From DASPKM01 sp963817075 (GTDB lineage: Bacteria; Bacteroidota; Bacteroidia; Chitinophagales; Chitinophagaceae): a DNA stretch of 64,000 bases. Position 1 is the stretch's first letter. The number at the start of each line of letters is the position of its first letter. The translations under genes and the position numbers were made by a program. Under the pieces are notes generated by a model. It made no database searches and was not told the origin of the DNA. It was given only the letters and a program-made list of their open reading frames with translations. The DNA is taken from NCBI GenBank assembly GCA_963817075.1, contig CAWFMT010000009.1, positions 62,001 through 126,000 on the forward strand, read 5' to 3'. This document shows positions 42,976 to 50,504 of this stretch, one piece after another.

Positions 42976-43232
42976 AAAAAATGTTTTAGTGAGCAATGGA
43001 AAACTCAAAAAATCATACCGGATATGAGACAGCTGGTCGTCAGCCCTTCAATCTATCAATTAATGGTTTGTAGAATTATTTGCGCAGTAAGATCAATCAG
43101 CAACTACAGATGGGATCGCCAGTATTGATTTTAGTTTTTTATGAAGGAAGAAATTGATTTAATACTTCTTTCGATTGACCATCGAAATAGAATATAAACA
43201 ATGTTGAAAACTGGCACAAAAATTCGAGCACT

Positions 43233-43290
43233 AATCGTGAATCGTGAATCGTGAGACGTGAGTCGTGAATCGTGAGACGTGAGTTGTGAT
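43233..43290. repeat. ATCGTGA tandem repeat
   Basis: ATCGTGAATCGTGAATCGTGA and GACGTGAGTCGTGA-type units of 7-9 bases continue for 58 bases. It is the longest tract of the TCACGA word family and is read inverse at 5125, 12086 and 29297. It ends about 40 bases before the DUF6496 gene. The upstream 240 bases (43009-43232) show no gene. Confidence 0.7.
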
Positions 43291-43330
43291 TTTTAACATT
43301 CAAACATTCGAACATCTCAAACTTTTACCC

Positions 43331-43666
43331 ATGGCAAAGTATTCAAAAGGAGCCCAAAAAAAAGTGGAAAGGGCGATGCATGAAAGAAAAGCCGGTACAT
43401 TGAAATCAGGCCGGTCAGGTAAGAAAGTCACGAGCCGTAAGCAGGCAATCGCGATAGGATTATCTGAAGCAAGGGAAAGTGGAGCTAAAGTGCCAAAGAA
43501 AAAATCTGCATCAAAAGCCGCAAAGAAAAGTAAAGGAACTAAGAAAAAATCTACAACGAAGAGTAAAGGAACAAGGAAAAAAGCCGCAACAAAGAGTAAA
43601 GGAACAAGGAAAAAAGCCGCAACGAAAAGTAAAGGCACAAGAAAAAAAGCATCACGAGCGAAATAA
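43331..43666 (+). CDS. Lysine-rich DUF6496-family protein with tandem basic repeats
   Basis: A 111-residue, extremely basic protein. The first 55 residues (KYSKGAQKKVERAMHERKAG, KSGRSGKKVTSRKQAIAIGL, SEARESG) match the DUF6496 domain. The tail has four 11-residue units of the type KSKGTRKKAAT, encoded by 33-bp DNA repeats at 43526-43657. The composition resembles histone H1-like or DNA-binding tails, so binding of DNA is likely but unproven. The ATG at 43331 was chosen over an upstream start that only adds a short unrelated tail. The repeat count may vary among strains. It lies in the stress cluster upstream of the convergent topoisomerase IB gene. Confidence 0.83.
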   Translation: MAKYSKGAQKKVERAMHERKAGTLKSGRSGKKVTSRKQAIAIGLSEARESGAKVPKKKSASKAAKKSKGTKKKSTTKSKGTRKKAATKSKGTRKKAATKSKGTRKKASRAK

Positions 43667-43725
43667 CAAATCTCAAAGAATTGGAGCGAAAACTAAAATT
43701 CCAATATGATTTAATTTAATAACTT

Positions 43726-43856
43726 TTTTGACCGCTAAGACGCTATGGCGCAAAGTTTCGAGAGGCTGGTCGTGAATCGTGATTCATGAGTAAGGTGAAT
43801 GGCCTAATTTCTTTAACTTCTGACTACTAATTCCTTCTTTCTGACTTCCGACGATC
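43726..43856. repeat. Mixed intergenic repeats before the topoisomerase IB end
   Basis: ACCGCTAAGACGCTATGGCGC (half copy of the GGCGC family), TCGTGAATCGTGATTCATGAG and TTCTGACTACTAATTCC...CTTTCTGACTTCCGACG words follow one another in the 194-base convergent spacer. No terminator was recognised. Confidence 0.5.
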
Positions 43857-43860
43857 AGCC

Positions 43861-45003
43861 TCAGGTCAATGCTTTTAAGATCTTCATAAGGACTTTTTCA
43901 TCCGAAGTGAGTCCTGTCTCATCATCACACTTTTCAATTTCATCAAGCTCTGAAAAATATTTTTCTAGGCTGTTCTCTTCGTACATTCTTATAAGTCCGG
44001 GATGAACATAATATTTCTTACAGATTGCCCGGCTGTTCCCCAGTTTCTTACTGACTTCGTCAAGGGCTGAAACAATATTCTTTTTGGTCTCAGTTATTCC
44101 GGCTGCCTGACCTGAAGACCGAAGAACCTGTAAAAGAGCAAGTGTTCCTGCCCAGGTCCGAAAATCCTTCGCTGTAAAATCTTTCTTTGTGATCTCCTTG
44201 ATATATTCATTGACACTTCCAGAATCTATTGACTTTTTCTTTTTTTCCTCATCATAGTATTGAAAAAGTTCTTTCCCAGGAATATCTCTGCAGGCCTGAA
44301 CTATTTTGGCCAATTTTTTACTCTTGAGAGTTATGTTATGGTATATGCCCTTTTTCCCTTTGAATGAAAAATGCATATTGTTATCCTTTATCGAAACATG
44401 TCCATCTTTAAGTGTGGTTAATCCGTAGGAACCATATAATTTTTCATATCCTGAATTCCCAACTCTGATAAAGGTTCTTTCCATCAGACTCACTACTGTC
44501 CCAAGAACTTTTCTCTCAGAATGGTCGGGAGTGCAAAGATCTTTTTCAATTTGTAGTCTTAGTGTTGGAAGACTCTTTCCAAATTCATATAAGCGATGAA
44601 ATTTGGTTTCATTCCTAAGGCTATGCCATAAATTATGATATCGATACTGTTTCCTTTTTAATGCATCAAGGCCAGTGGCCTGAATATGGCCATTGTCGAA
44701 AGGACAGATCCATACACTTGTCCAGGCAGGGGGTAGAACTAACTTTTTGATCCTTTCTAATTCTGCTTTTGTTTTCAATGGCTTCTCATCATAAATGTAC
44801 AGGAAGCCCTTGCCTTTTTTCTTTCGAATGATCCCAGGCATTGAATCGTTGACATACCGAAGTGAAATAGCTTTAGCTGCTTTTTCAGGATCGCTATGGA
44901 TTTTCAAAAACTCCTTATGGGATAATTGGATTACTTCGTCCATAGGTTTATGATTTGGCGACGGGCTTTCTTCGCGTCGTTTTCTTACTGCTTGCGTTTT
45001 CAT
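43861..45003 (-). CDS. DNA topoisomerase IB (poxvirus type)
   Basis: A 380-residue type IB topoisomerase, which relaxes supercoils through a 3'-phosphotyrosine intermediate. The N-terminal domain covers about residues 35-125 (ISLRYVNDSMPGIIRKKKGK). The catalytic domain holds RVGNSGYEKLYGSYGLTTLK near residue 175, KGKKGIYHNI near 213, and DFRTWAGTLALLQVL near 280. The active tyrosine is in ICKKYYVHPGLIRMYE near 332. All the family catalytic residues appear to be present. Its first 56 bases overlap the end of the iron-permease-like gene. It is the third gene of a SemiSWEET / iron permease / topoisomerase unit. Confidence 0.9.
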   Translation of the reverse strand: MKTQAVRKRREESPSPNHKPMDEVIQLSHKEFLKIHSDPEKAAKAISLRYVNDSMPGIIRKKKGKGFLYIYDEKPLKTKAELERIKKLVLPPAWTSVWICPFDNGHIQATGLDALKRKQYRYHNLWHSLRNETKFHRLYEFGKSLPTLRLQIEKDLCTPDHSERKVLGTVVSLMERTFIRVGNSGYEKLYGSYGLTTLKDGHVSIKDNNMHFSFKGKKGIYHNITLKSKKLAKIVQACRDIPGKELFQYYDEEKKKKSIDSGSVNEYIKEITKKDFTAKDFRTWAGTLALLQVLRSSGQAAGITETKKNIVSALDEVSKKLGNSRAICKKYYVHPGLIRMYEENSLEKYFSELDEIEKCDDETGLTSDEKVLMKILKALT

Positions 45004-45439
45004 GAGCTTCGTCTAATGAATGGGACTTAAAAATATCATCTTCTTTTTCTGCAAGGTCAGAGAGTTTCACATAAAATTTCTTCAAAACCAGTAATTCTTC
45101 TTCAGTCAGGTCCTCAATATCCACAAGGCGATTACTTGCACTGGCGTTGGAAGCAATAAGCTCATTCAGTTTTAGCTGAATGGCTGTTGTGTCTTTATTC
45201 TGCGATTGTTGGATTATGAATACCATCAAAAAAGTAATAATTGTGGTACCGGTATTTATTACAAGTTGCCAGGTATCTGAAAAATTAAAGATTGGACCTG
45301 TAATGGCCCAAATTACTATAACCAAAAAAGCAATCACAAGTGCAAGAGGGCGCCCGGTGGCCCGGGTCACTATGGAGGAAAACCGGTTATACATGCGGGC
45401 TATTCTCAGTTTTCCTTTTGGGATTCCACTGCGTTTCAT
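44948..45439 (-). CDS. Low-affinity iron permease-family protein
   Basis: A 163-residue membrane protein of the PF04120 family. Two hydrophobic segments cover about residues 32-52 (LALVIAFLVIVIWAITGPIF) and 60-80 (LVINTGTTIITFLMVFIIQQ). The family motif SQNKDTTAIQLKLNELI follows. The C-terminal half is helical and acidic, then ends with a basic tail. Despite the name, iron transport by bacterial members is not well shown. It starts 6 bases after the SemiSWEET stop and overlaps topoisomerase IB by 56 bases. Confidence 0.85.
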   Translation of the reverse strand: MKRSGIPKGKLRIARMYNRFSSIVTRATGRPLALVIAFLVIVIWAITGPIFNFSDTWQLVINTGTTIITFLMVFIIQQSQNKDTTAIQLKLNELIASNASASNRLVDIEDLTEEELLVLKKFYVKLSDLAEKEDDIFKSHSLDEAHENASSKKTTRRKPVAKS

Positions 45440-45445
45440 GATTTT

Positions 45446-45724
45446 TTATTTATTGTTTTTATACTTATACCTCAATCCAACTATAAATAAATTTTGCATT
45501 AGTGAAAAACCATTGGTGATGATAATTGGCCAATCTTCCTTGATGATCCCATAATAGATCCAGAGACATAAACCACACATTAGTACCAATAACATTCCAA
45601 GGGGAACATCGTTAGGTCTTTTTTCCTTTATAAGTTTTATGAGCGGGGGCAGGAGAGAGCCGGCAGTAAAAACACCCGCAAGGATGCCGATCCATTTAGC
45701 ATGGCTGGCTATTGTCATTATCAT
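45446..45724 (-). CDS. SemiSWEET-family sugar transporter
   Basis: A 92-residue membrane protein with three transmembrane helices at about 10-27, 40-60 and 68-86, the minimal SemiSWEET fold. It functions as a dimer that moves small sugars across the inner membrane. The first helix ends with TAGSLLPPLIKLIKEKRPND, containing the proline doublet of the PQ-like hinge, and LIKEKRPNDVPLGM is a common family stretch. Two ATG codons (45724, 45718) are possible starts. It heads the operon with the iron-permease-like and topoisomerase IB genes. Confidence 0.85.
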   Translation of the reverse strand: MIMTIASHAKWIGILAGVFTAGSLLPPLIKLIKEKRPNDVPLGMLLVLMCGLCLWIYYGIIKEDWPIIITNGFSLMQNLFIVGLRYKYKNNK

Positions 45725-45734
45725 ATCTCTTCAA

Positions 45735-45765
45735 TAAAAAAAGTCAGACCATGAAGTCTGACTTT
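45735..45765 (-). terminator. Rho-independent terminator behind the DUF892 gene
   Basis: AAAGTCAGAC (45740-45749) and GTCTGACTTT (45756-45765) form a 10-bp stem with a six-base loop. Read leftward it is followed by a T-run, so it ends the ferritin-like gene before the SemiSWEET gene begins. Confidence 0.88.
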
Positions 45766-45797
45766 ACAAAAACCCAAACCAACCCTATGAGCAAAGT

Positions 45798-46445
45798 TTA
45801 ATTTCTTTCCTGGTTTGCGGAGCCTTCCATTTCGGCTTCCATGTTAATATCATTTTCAGCGATGCTTGTTAAAAGCTGGTCAGTTTCCTTTTCTTCCTGT
45901 AATGTCTGATCCAGTATTTCTGCCACTTCGCTTAGGTTCATTGTGTTTGCTAATTGAACCAGACCACCATATGTAGCGATCTCATAGTGTTCAACTTTTT
46001 GTGCTGCCATGATTAAAGCAACATCGCGTGTCATTGATCCATCCTCTGTGTCTTCGATGATGCTTTCTCCTTCTTTGGTTAAACCTTCCATTGCTTCACA
46101 TTTCTTTGCCTGTGCTTTCTTGCCGAACATTTCAAATACCTGTTCCAATCTGGTGATATGTTCTTTAGTTGCCACATTATGATCTGCAAAAGCCTGTTTC
46201 AGTTCCTCTGTAGTGGCAGCCTTCTGCATTTTGGGAAGTGCTTTGGTGAGATGTTTTTCAGCCCAATAAATATCCTTTAATTGATCAATAAAAAACTTTT
46301 CCAATAATGGGTGGTTTCCATTTTCAGAACCCTTGCTGGAAGAGGTGGAACCGGAGCTTTTTTTGGTTGATGAATCTTTAGAAGAAGTTGCCCCATTACC
46401 TCTACCAGATGAGGATGATTTTTTTGCTTTGGATTGATTAGCCAT
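45798..46445 (-). CDS. DUF892 ferritin-like protein (YciE/YciF family)
   Basis: A 215-residue stress-associated ferritin-like protein. The first 42 residues are a Ser/Lys/Gly-rich, disordered tail. The four-helix bundle (about 45-205) carries the family metal-site pattern: FIDQLKDIYWAEKHLTKALP with its acidic residues, ITRLEQVFEM, MAAQKVEHYEIATYGGLVQL with the E-x2-H pair, and LDQTLQEEKETDQLL. A di-iron or dimanganese site is likely. The extended basic tail might bind DNA, which is only an inference. It is a single-gene unit with the terminator at 45735. Confidence 0.9.
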   Translation of the reverse strand: MANQSKAKKSSSSGRGNGATSSKDSSTKKSSGSTSSSKGSENGNHPLLEKFFIDQLKDIYWAEKHLTKALPKMQKAATTEELKQAFADHNVATKEHITRLEQVFEMFGKKAQAKKCEAMEGLTKEGESIIEDTEDGSMTRDVALIMAAQKVEHYEIATYGGLVQLANTMNLSEVAEILDQTLQEEKETDQLLTSIAENDINMEAEMEGSANQERN

Positions 46446-46647
46446 ATAGTTGATTTTTTAAATGTTAGTTATGTAGGAGGGGTTAAAAAAAATATGCCAT
46501 CCACATGAATGATCAAATGAGGGAATAGCCTCTTGTCCGAAAGTTGGAAAGGAGTCAATTCATAAAAGGCGTACAGTTTTGTTGTGTAGTAAATTCCTCA
46601 ATGTTTAAGAGGTTGATTTGAAAATCTGAAGCTGAGCCTGACGGTAT

Positions 46648-46655
46648 TAATTTTG
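46648..46655 (+). promoter_or_regulatory. Bacteroidota -7 element before the second PPOX gene
   Basis: TAATTTTG is an exact TAnnTTTG that ends 8 bases before ATG 46664. A TTTG at 46617-46620 is 27 bases upstream, farther than the usual spacing. Confidence 0.5.
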
Positions 46656-46663
46656 AACAGTAA

Positions 46664-47173
46664 ATGTTAAAAGAACCTATGCTTACAGAGAATACCCTGG
46701 AATTCTTAAAGGATAAAATTGAACAGCTGCGTTCGGCGCTTTTTTTCAATACAAGCAATGCCTTATTGAAGTTTCCGACCAGCGTCATTTCTGCTTTAAA
46801 GGTTGACGATGCGGGCCAGATCTGGTTTTTTATCAATCGCCCGGAGCAATACCTGCATGAATTTGATAAGGAATTTCCTGCAAGGCTGGACTTTTTTAGA
46901 AAAGGCAAATGGTTTTATCTCCACCTTACAGGAAAGGCATATATCGTATCTGATCCCGAGGAATTAAATGAGGTTGTGAATGTTTCAGATGAAGTAAGGT
47001 ACAAAGCGATGAGTCATTTTGTTTTGATAAAATTTAAGATTATCAATGCTGAATATTACGATCAATCTTTAAAAACTGATTCGTTTATTCAAAAAGCCAG
47101 GACTTCCGTCAACAAATGGCTTTTTGGTGAAAAACCTGCCTATCGCCCATACCGCTTCGAGCCGTCGTATTGA
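46664..47173 (+). CDS. Pyridoxamine 5'-phosphate oxidase-family protein (second copy)
   Basis: A 169-residue split-barrel protein likely binding FMN. It resembles the stress-type PPOX protein at 38581 only distantly. SALFFNTSNALLKFPTSVIS begins the barrel, and KVDDAGQIWFFINRPEQYLH holds the next strands with the conserved WFF. FYLHLTGKAYIVSDPEEL follows. ATG 46664 is favoured by the promoter, though ATG 46679 is also possible. A function in redox or stress physiology is inferred from the family and the neighbourhood. Confidence 0.82.
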   Translation: MLKEPMLTENTLEFLKDKIEQLRSALFFNTSNALLKFPTSVISALKVDDAGQIWFFINRPEQYLHEFDKEFPARLDFFRKGKWFYLHLTGKAYIVSDPEELNEVVNVSDEVRYKAMSHFVLIKFKIINAEYYDQSLKTDSFIQKARTSVNKWLFGEKPAYRPYRFEPSY

Positions 47174-47356
47174 TTTGAAACTTGACTACAGTATAATGCT
47201 GGAGAACTTCCAGAAAAATCTCTATGAATAGATTTGGATGGCTTGCTTATGACTATTTGAAAACCCTCGCTTTGGCGGGCTGATAATAGATTGTCAGGAT
47301 TTCTTCATTAGTTTTACAGCAATTTTAGACTCGGTTTTCTCGTTCATGAATTGCTT

Positions 47357-47830
47357 ATGGACAACTTCAAGAAAATATTGGAGGTTTTGAATGATCTGAT
47401 CAGGATTAATAAGGATCGTGAGGCTGGGTATACCAAGGCTAGTCGCGAACTCACTCCTGCAGAACATAACCTTCGTGGAATTTTCGAAAGGAAGGCCCAG
47501 GAAAGCAGGAATAATGTCATCCAGCTTCAGAATAAAACTGAAGAAATCCTGCAACTGCAATCCTCTGAGGAAGAAGATTTGCAACCTGAGAATAATTCAA
47601 TTTCCGGACGCATTTATAATATCTGGCAGGAGATTAAGCATTTTTTCAATACCGAAGAAAATCCTTCTGATGTTTCCTCTTGCATGAATGGTGAGATAAC
47701 AGCAGAACGCTGTTATGAAAATGCATTGAGCGATTACGGGTTACCCCAGGATGTCATGCAATTATTAGAGGAGCAAAAAAAAACTCTGGCTGCTTCACAG
47801 AAGGAGATGAAAAGTCTGATCCAACCTTAA
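47357..47830 (+). CDS. PA2169-family four-helix protein (second copy)
   Basis: A 157-residue protein of the same PA2169/DUF2383 group as 42502, with the first helix KILEVLNDLIRINKDREAGY and FERKAQESRNNVIQLQ after it. The middle insert is Glu-rich, LQSSEEEDLQPENN. CMNGEITAERCYENALSDYG corresponds to the third helix. The two copies share the start and the same length but have diverged. ATG 47357 is the start; the TTG two codons earlier is rejected. Its stop lies 4 bases from the convergent zinc-ribbon gene. Confidence 0.83.
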   Translation: MDNFKKILEVLNDLIRINKDREAGYTKASRELTPAEHNLRGIFERKAQESRNNVIQLQNKTEEILQLQSSEEEDLQPENNSISGRIYNIWQEIKHFFNTEENPSDVSSCMNGEITAERCYENALSDYGLPQDVMQLLEEQKKTLAASQKEMKSLIQP

Positions 47831-47833
47831 GAC

Positions 47834-48589
47834 TTATTTGACTTCAACCGTATTATTCAGTTCCTCGTCCACTAGAATTCGACCGCAGTTTTCACAAACG
47901 ATAACTTTCTTTCTCTGCTTGATCTCACTTTGCTTCTGAGGAGGGATAGCATAGAAACAACCACCGCAGGCGTCTCTTTCTACTGGAACTACAGCTAGCC
48001 CGTTTCGATAATTTTTGCGGATCCGGTCGTATGAATAAACCAAACGCTCATCAACGTGTTGTCTGGCGTCATTGGCCATTTTATCGAATTGTTTTTCTTC
48101 TTTTTCATTAGCGGCAATTATCTTCTCAAGCTCATCTTTCTTGTTCTTGAGGACCGATTCTTTATTGCCGATGTTTTTACGCGCTTTATCCAAATGCTGA
48201 ACTTTTTCGGCTATTTCTTCATTTGCATCCTTGATATGCTTTTCTGCAAGTTTTATTTCCAGTTGCTGCATTTCAATTTCCTTATTTATAGCTTCGAACT
48301 CGCGACTGTTCTTTACATTCTCACTTTGCTTTTCGTATTTCTTCACCAGCGCTTCAGCATCCTTAATGGAGTTTTTCTTCTGATTGATGAATTCCTGGAT
48401 ACCGTTGATCTCTTCTTCAATCCTGGTTTGCCTGGCGTTCAACCCCAGGATCTCATCTTCCAGATCTCTTACCTCCATCGGTAATTCTCCTTTAAGTATC
48501 TGGATTTCATCCATTTTGGATTCGATCTTCTGGAGCTTAACCAACGAGGCTAATTTTTCTTCAACTGAATATTCTTTAACTGTACTCAT
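47834..48589 (-). CDS. Coiled-coil zinc-ribbon protein (CT398-like)
   Basis: A 251-residue protein with a long antiparallel coiled coil (about residues 10-185) and a C4 zinc ribbon at about 205-240 (CGGCFYAIPPQ and CENCGRILV). Members of this family occur widely in Bacteroidota and Chlamydiae and have been linked to secretion or DNA-related complexes, without a firm function. It starts two bases after the Nif3-like gene stops, and the pairing is conserved in Bacteroidota as far as I know, suggesting a shared role. Confidence 0.85.
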   Translation of the reverse strand: MSTVKEYSVEEKLASLVKLQKIESKMDEIQILKGELPMEVRDLEDEILGLNARQTRIEEEINGIQEFINQKKNSIKDAEALVKKYEKQSENVKNSREFEAINKEIEMQQLEIKLAEKHIKDANEEIAEKVQHLDKARKNIGNKESVLKNKKDELEKIIAANEKEEKQFDKMANDARQHVDERLVYSYDRIRKNYRNGLAVVPVERDACGGCFYAIPPQKQSEIKQRKKVIVCENCGRILVDEELNNTVEVK

Positions 48590-48591
48590 AC

Positions 48592-49689
48592 TTAGAAGTG
48601 GTAATTAACCGGGTTTGTTCGGGTGCCCGATTTAAGGACGGCAAAGGTAGGGAATTTTTGCTCCAAATATTCCTTGAGAAGGTCGACAGTATACTGTTCA
48701 CTTTCAAAATGACCAATGTCTGCAATTACTATTTTACCATCAGCATCAAAAAATTCATGATACTTGAGGTCAGCCGTTAAATATATGTCGGCTTTTGCCG
48801 CTAAGGCGTTGGGAATAAGGAAACTACCTGCTCCACCGCAAAGAGCAACCTTCTTAATTTGCCGACCTAATAATTCACTATGGCGGATAAAAGGGATGTT
48901 AAATCTCAATTTGAGTAACTCCAAAAATTCCAATTCACCCACAGGCTCCGGAAGAATTCCAATAACCCCCGATCCAAGATTCTGGTGTTCATTGCTAAGG
49001 GAAATCACATCATAAGCCACCTCTTCATATGGGTGAGACTGGAGCATCGCTTCAATTATATCATTCTCCAGATAGGCTGGAAAAATAACCTCGATCTTCA
49101 TTTCCTTAGTGGTGGTAGGCTTGCCAATTTCCCCAATATATGGGTCTGCTCCCTCCTTGGCCATAAAGGTTCCCGTACCATCCATATTAAAACTGCACTG
49201 GGAATACTTCCCGATACTTCCACCCCCGGCATCAAAGACAGCTTTTCTGACATCCTCTGCACTTTCAATTGGCACAAAAGTGAAGAGCTTCTTTAAAGTT
49301 CGCTCTTTATTAGACAGGATATTGACCTCACCCAACCCCAAGACCTGAGCGATTCTACCAGACACCCCATTAAGAACATTATCAAGATTGGTGTGAATTG
49401 CATAAATGCATATATCATTCTTGATGGCCGTGATAACAGACTTTTCTACATAATTGCTTCCATTAATTTTCCTGAGCCCTCTGAAAATAATGGGATGATG
49501 AGCGATGATGAGGTTGCATCCTTTTTTCAATCCTTCCATCACCACCTCCTCAGTCGCGTCAAGCGATATCAGGATGCCTGAACACTCCAAAGAAGAATCA
49601 CCAACAATCAATCCTGCGTTGTCATATTCTTCCTGCAACGCAAGAGGGGCAAGAGATTCCAGTTGTTTGATAACCTCATATACCTTCAT
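48592..49689 (-). CDS. Nif3-like dinuclear metal centre protein
   Basis: A 365-residue protein of the Nif3/YqfO family, forming a hexamer with a dimetal site. The metal-binding histidines lie in LIIAHHPIIFRGLRKI near residue 61, an acidic/His set in IHTNLDNVLNGVSGRIA near 98, and DIGHFESEQYT near 328. The central insert (about 130-230) has a PII/CutA-like fold as in the long form. A GTP cyclohydrolase label is sometimes used but is not established here. It heads the leftward pair with the zinc-ribbon gene. Confidence 0.9.
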   Translation of the reverse strand: MKVYEVIKQLESLAPLALQEEYDNAGLIVGDSSLECSGILISLDATEEVVMEGLKKGCNLIIAHHPIIFRGLRKINGSNYVEKSVITAIKNDICIYAIHTNLDNVLNGVSGRIAQVLGLGEVNILSNKERTLKKLFTFVPIESAEDVRKAVFDAGGGSIGKYSQCSFNMDGTGTFMAKEGADPYIGEIGKPTTTKEMKIEVIFPAYLENDIIEAMLQSHPYEEVAYDVISLSNEHQNLGSGVIGILPEPVGELEFLELLKLRFNIPFIRHSELLGRQIKKVALCGGAGSFLIPNALAAKADIYLTADLKYHEFFDADGKIVIADIGHFESEQYTVDLLKEYLEQKFPTFAVLKSGTRTNPVNYHF

Positions 49690-49796
49690 GACTGAAAAAA
49701 CTTTTTGGGGACGATAAAGATAAGCGGATTATTAGTCGATTTTTTTTACGTTAAATCGGTGTAACTTATCTACCCTTATAATTAAAACTATCTGGT

Positions 49797-50405
49797 ATGA
49801 AAAAGTTATTCTTACTTCCTTTGATTGCACTATTTGCTTTCGCATTTTCTGAAAATAAAGCGCTTGAAAAAAAAGAACGGAAATATGCTGCAAATTCTCT
49901 TAAACAAACCAGCAAGGATCTTATGAAGGCGGTGAAAGGATTAAGTGATGCGCAGTTAAAATTCAAGACTTCTTCCGACAAATGGTCGGTGGAAGATTGC
50001 ATGAAACATCTTGCGATGGCCGAAATGGGACTTAGGCAAATGATTGATGCAAATTTGAAACAACCCGCAAATCCTGAGAAAAGAAGTGAAATAAAAATCA
50101 CCGACGATGGGTTGGTCACAATGATCAAAGACAGAACCAATAAAATTAAGACCAATGAGGCATTGCAGCCTGAGAATACTCCATTCAAATCAATGGACGA
50201 AGCAATTACATCCTTCAAAGACAATCGCGAAAAACTGATTGATTACGTGAAAAATACTCAGGACGATCTTCGGTCACACGTTATTGATTTTCCCATTGGA
50301 AAAATGGATGCATACCAAATGGTATTATTAATCTCCGCACACACTAACAGACACATGCAGCAGATGCAGGAAGTTATGGCTGATCCCAATTTCCCTAAAC
50401 AATAA
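49797..50405 (+). CDS. DinB-like protein with signal peptide
   Basis: A 202-residue four-helix bundle protein of the DinB/YfiT superfamily, many members of which bind a metal through three histidines. WSVEDCMKHLAMAEMGLRQM near residue 62 carries the first His, and ISAHTNRHMQQMQEVM near 180 the other two, spaced as in the family. The N-terminus (KKLFLLPLIALFAFAFS) is a signal peptide, which is less common in this family and suggests a periplasmic location. It stands alone, ending at the terminator at 50425. Thiol-transferase activity is possible but unshown. Confidence 0.85.
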   Translation: MKKLFLLPLIALFAFAFSENKALEKKERKYAANSLKQTSKDLMKAVKGLSDAQLKFKTSSDKWSVEDCMKHLAMAEMGLRQMIDANLKQPANPEKRSEIKITDDGLVTMIKDRTNKIKTNEALQPENTPFKSMDEAITSFKDNREKLIDYVKNTQDDLRSHVIDFPIGKMDAYQMVLLISAHTNRHMQQMQEVMADPNFPKQ

Positions 50406-50424
50406 TTTATTCAATCTTATTTAG

Positions 50425-50457
50425 AAGGCGGGTTCAGTAGAACCTGCTTTTTATTTT
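50425..50457 (+). terminator. Rho-independent terminator of the DinB-like gene
   Basis: GCGGGTTC (50428-50435), loop AGTA, and GAACCTGC (50440-50447) form an 8-bp stem with one wobble, extended by AAG/TTT, followed by TTTTTATTTT. Confidence 0.82.
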
Positions 50458-50504
50458 AAGTATAAGATTTGCTTGTATAAAACTTATAACGACTAAAACA
50501 TCAG

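Noticed and set aside
43300..43638. 112-codon minus-strand frame rich in Phe, Leu and Val
   Set aside because: It is the mirror of the lysine codons of the DUF6496 gene, not a membrane protein.
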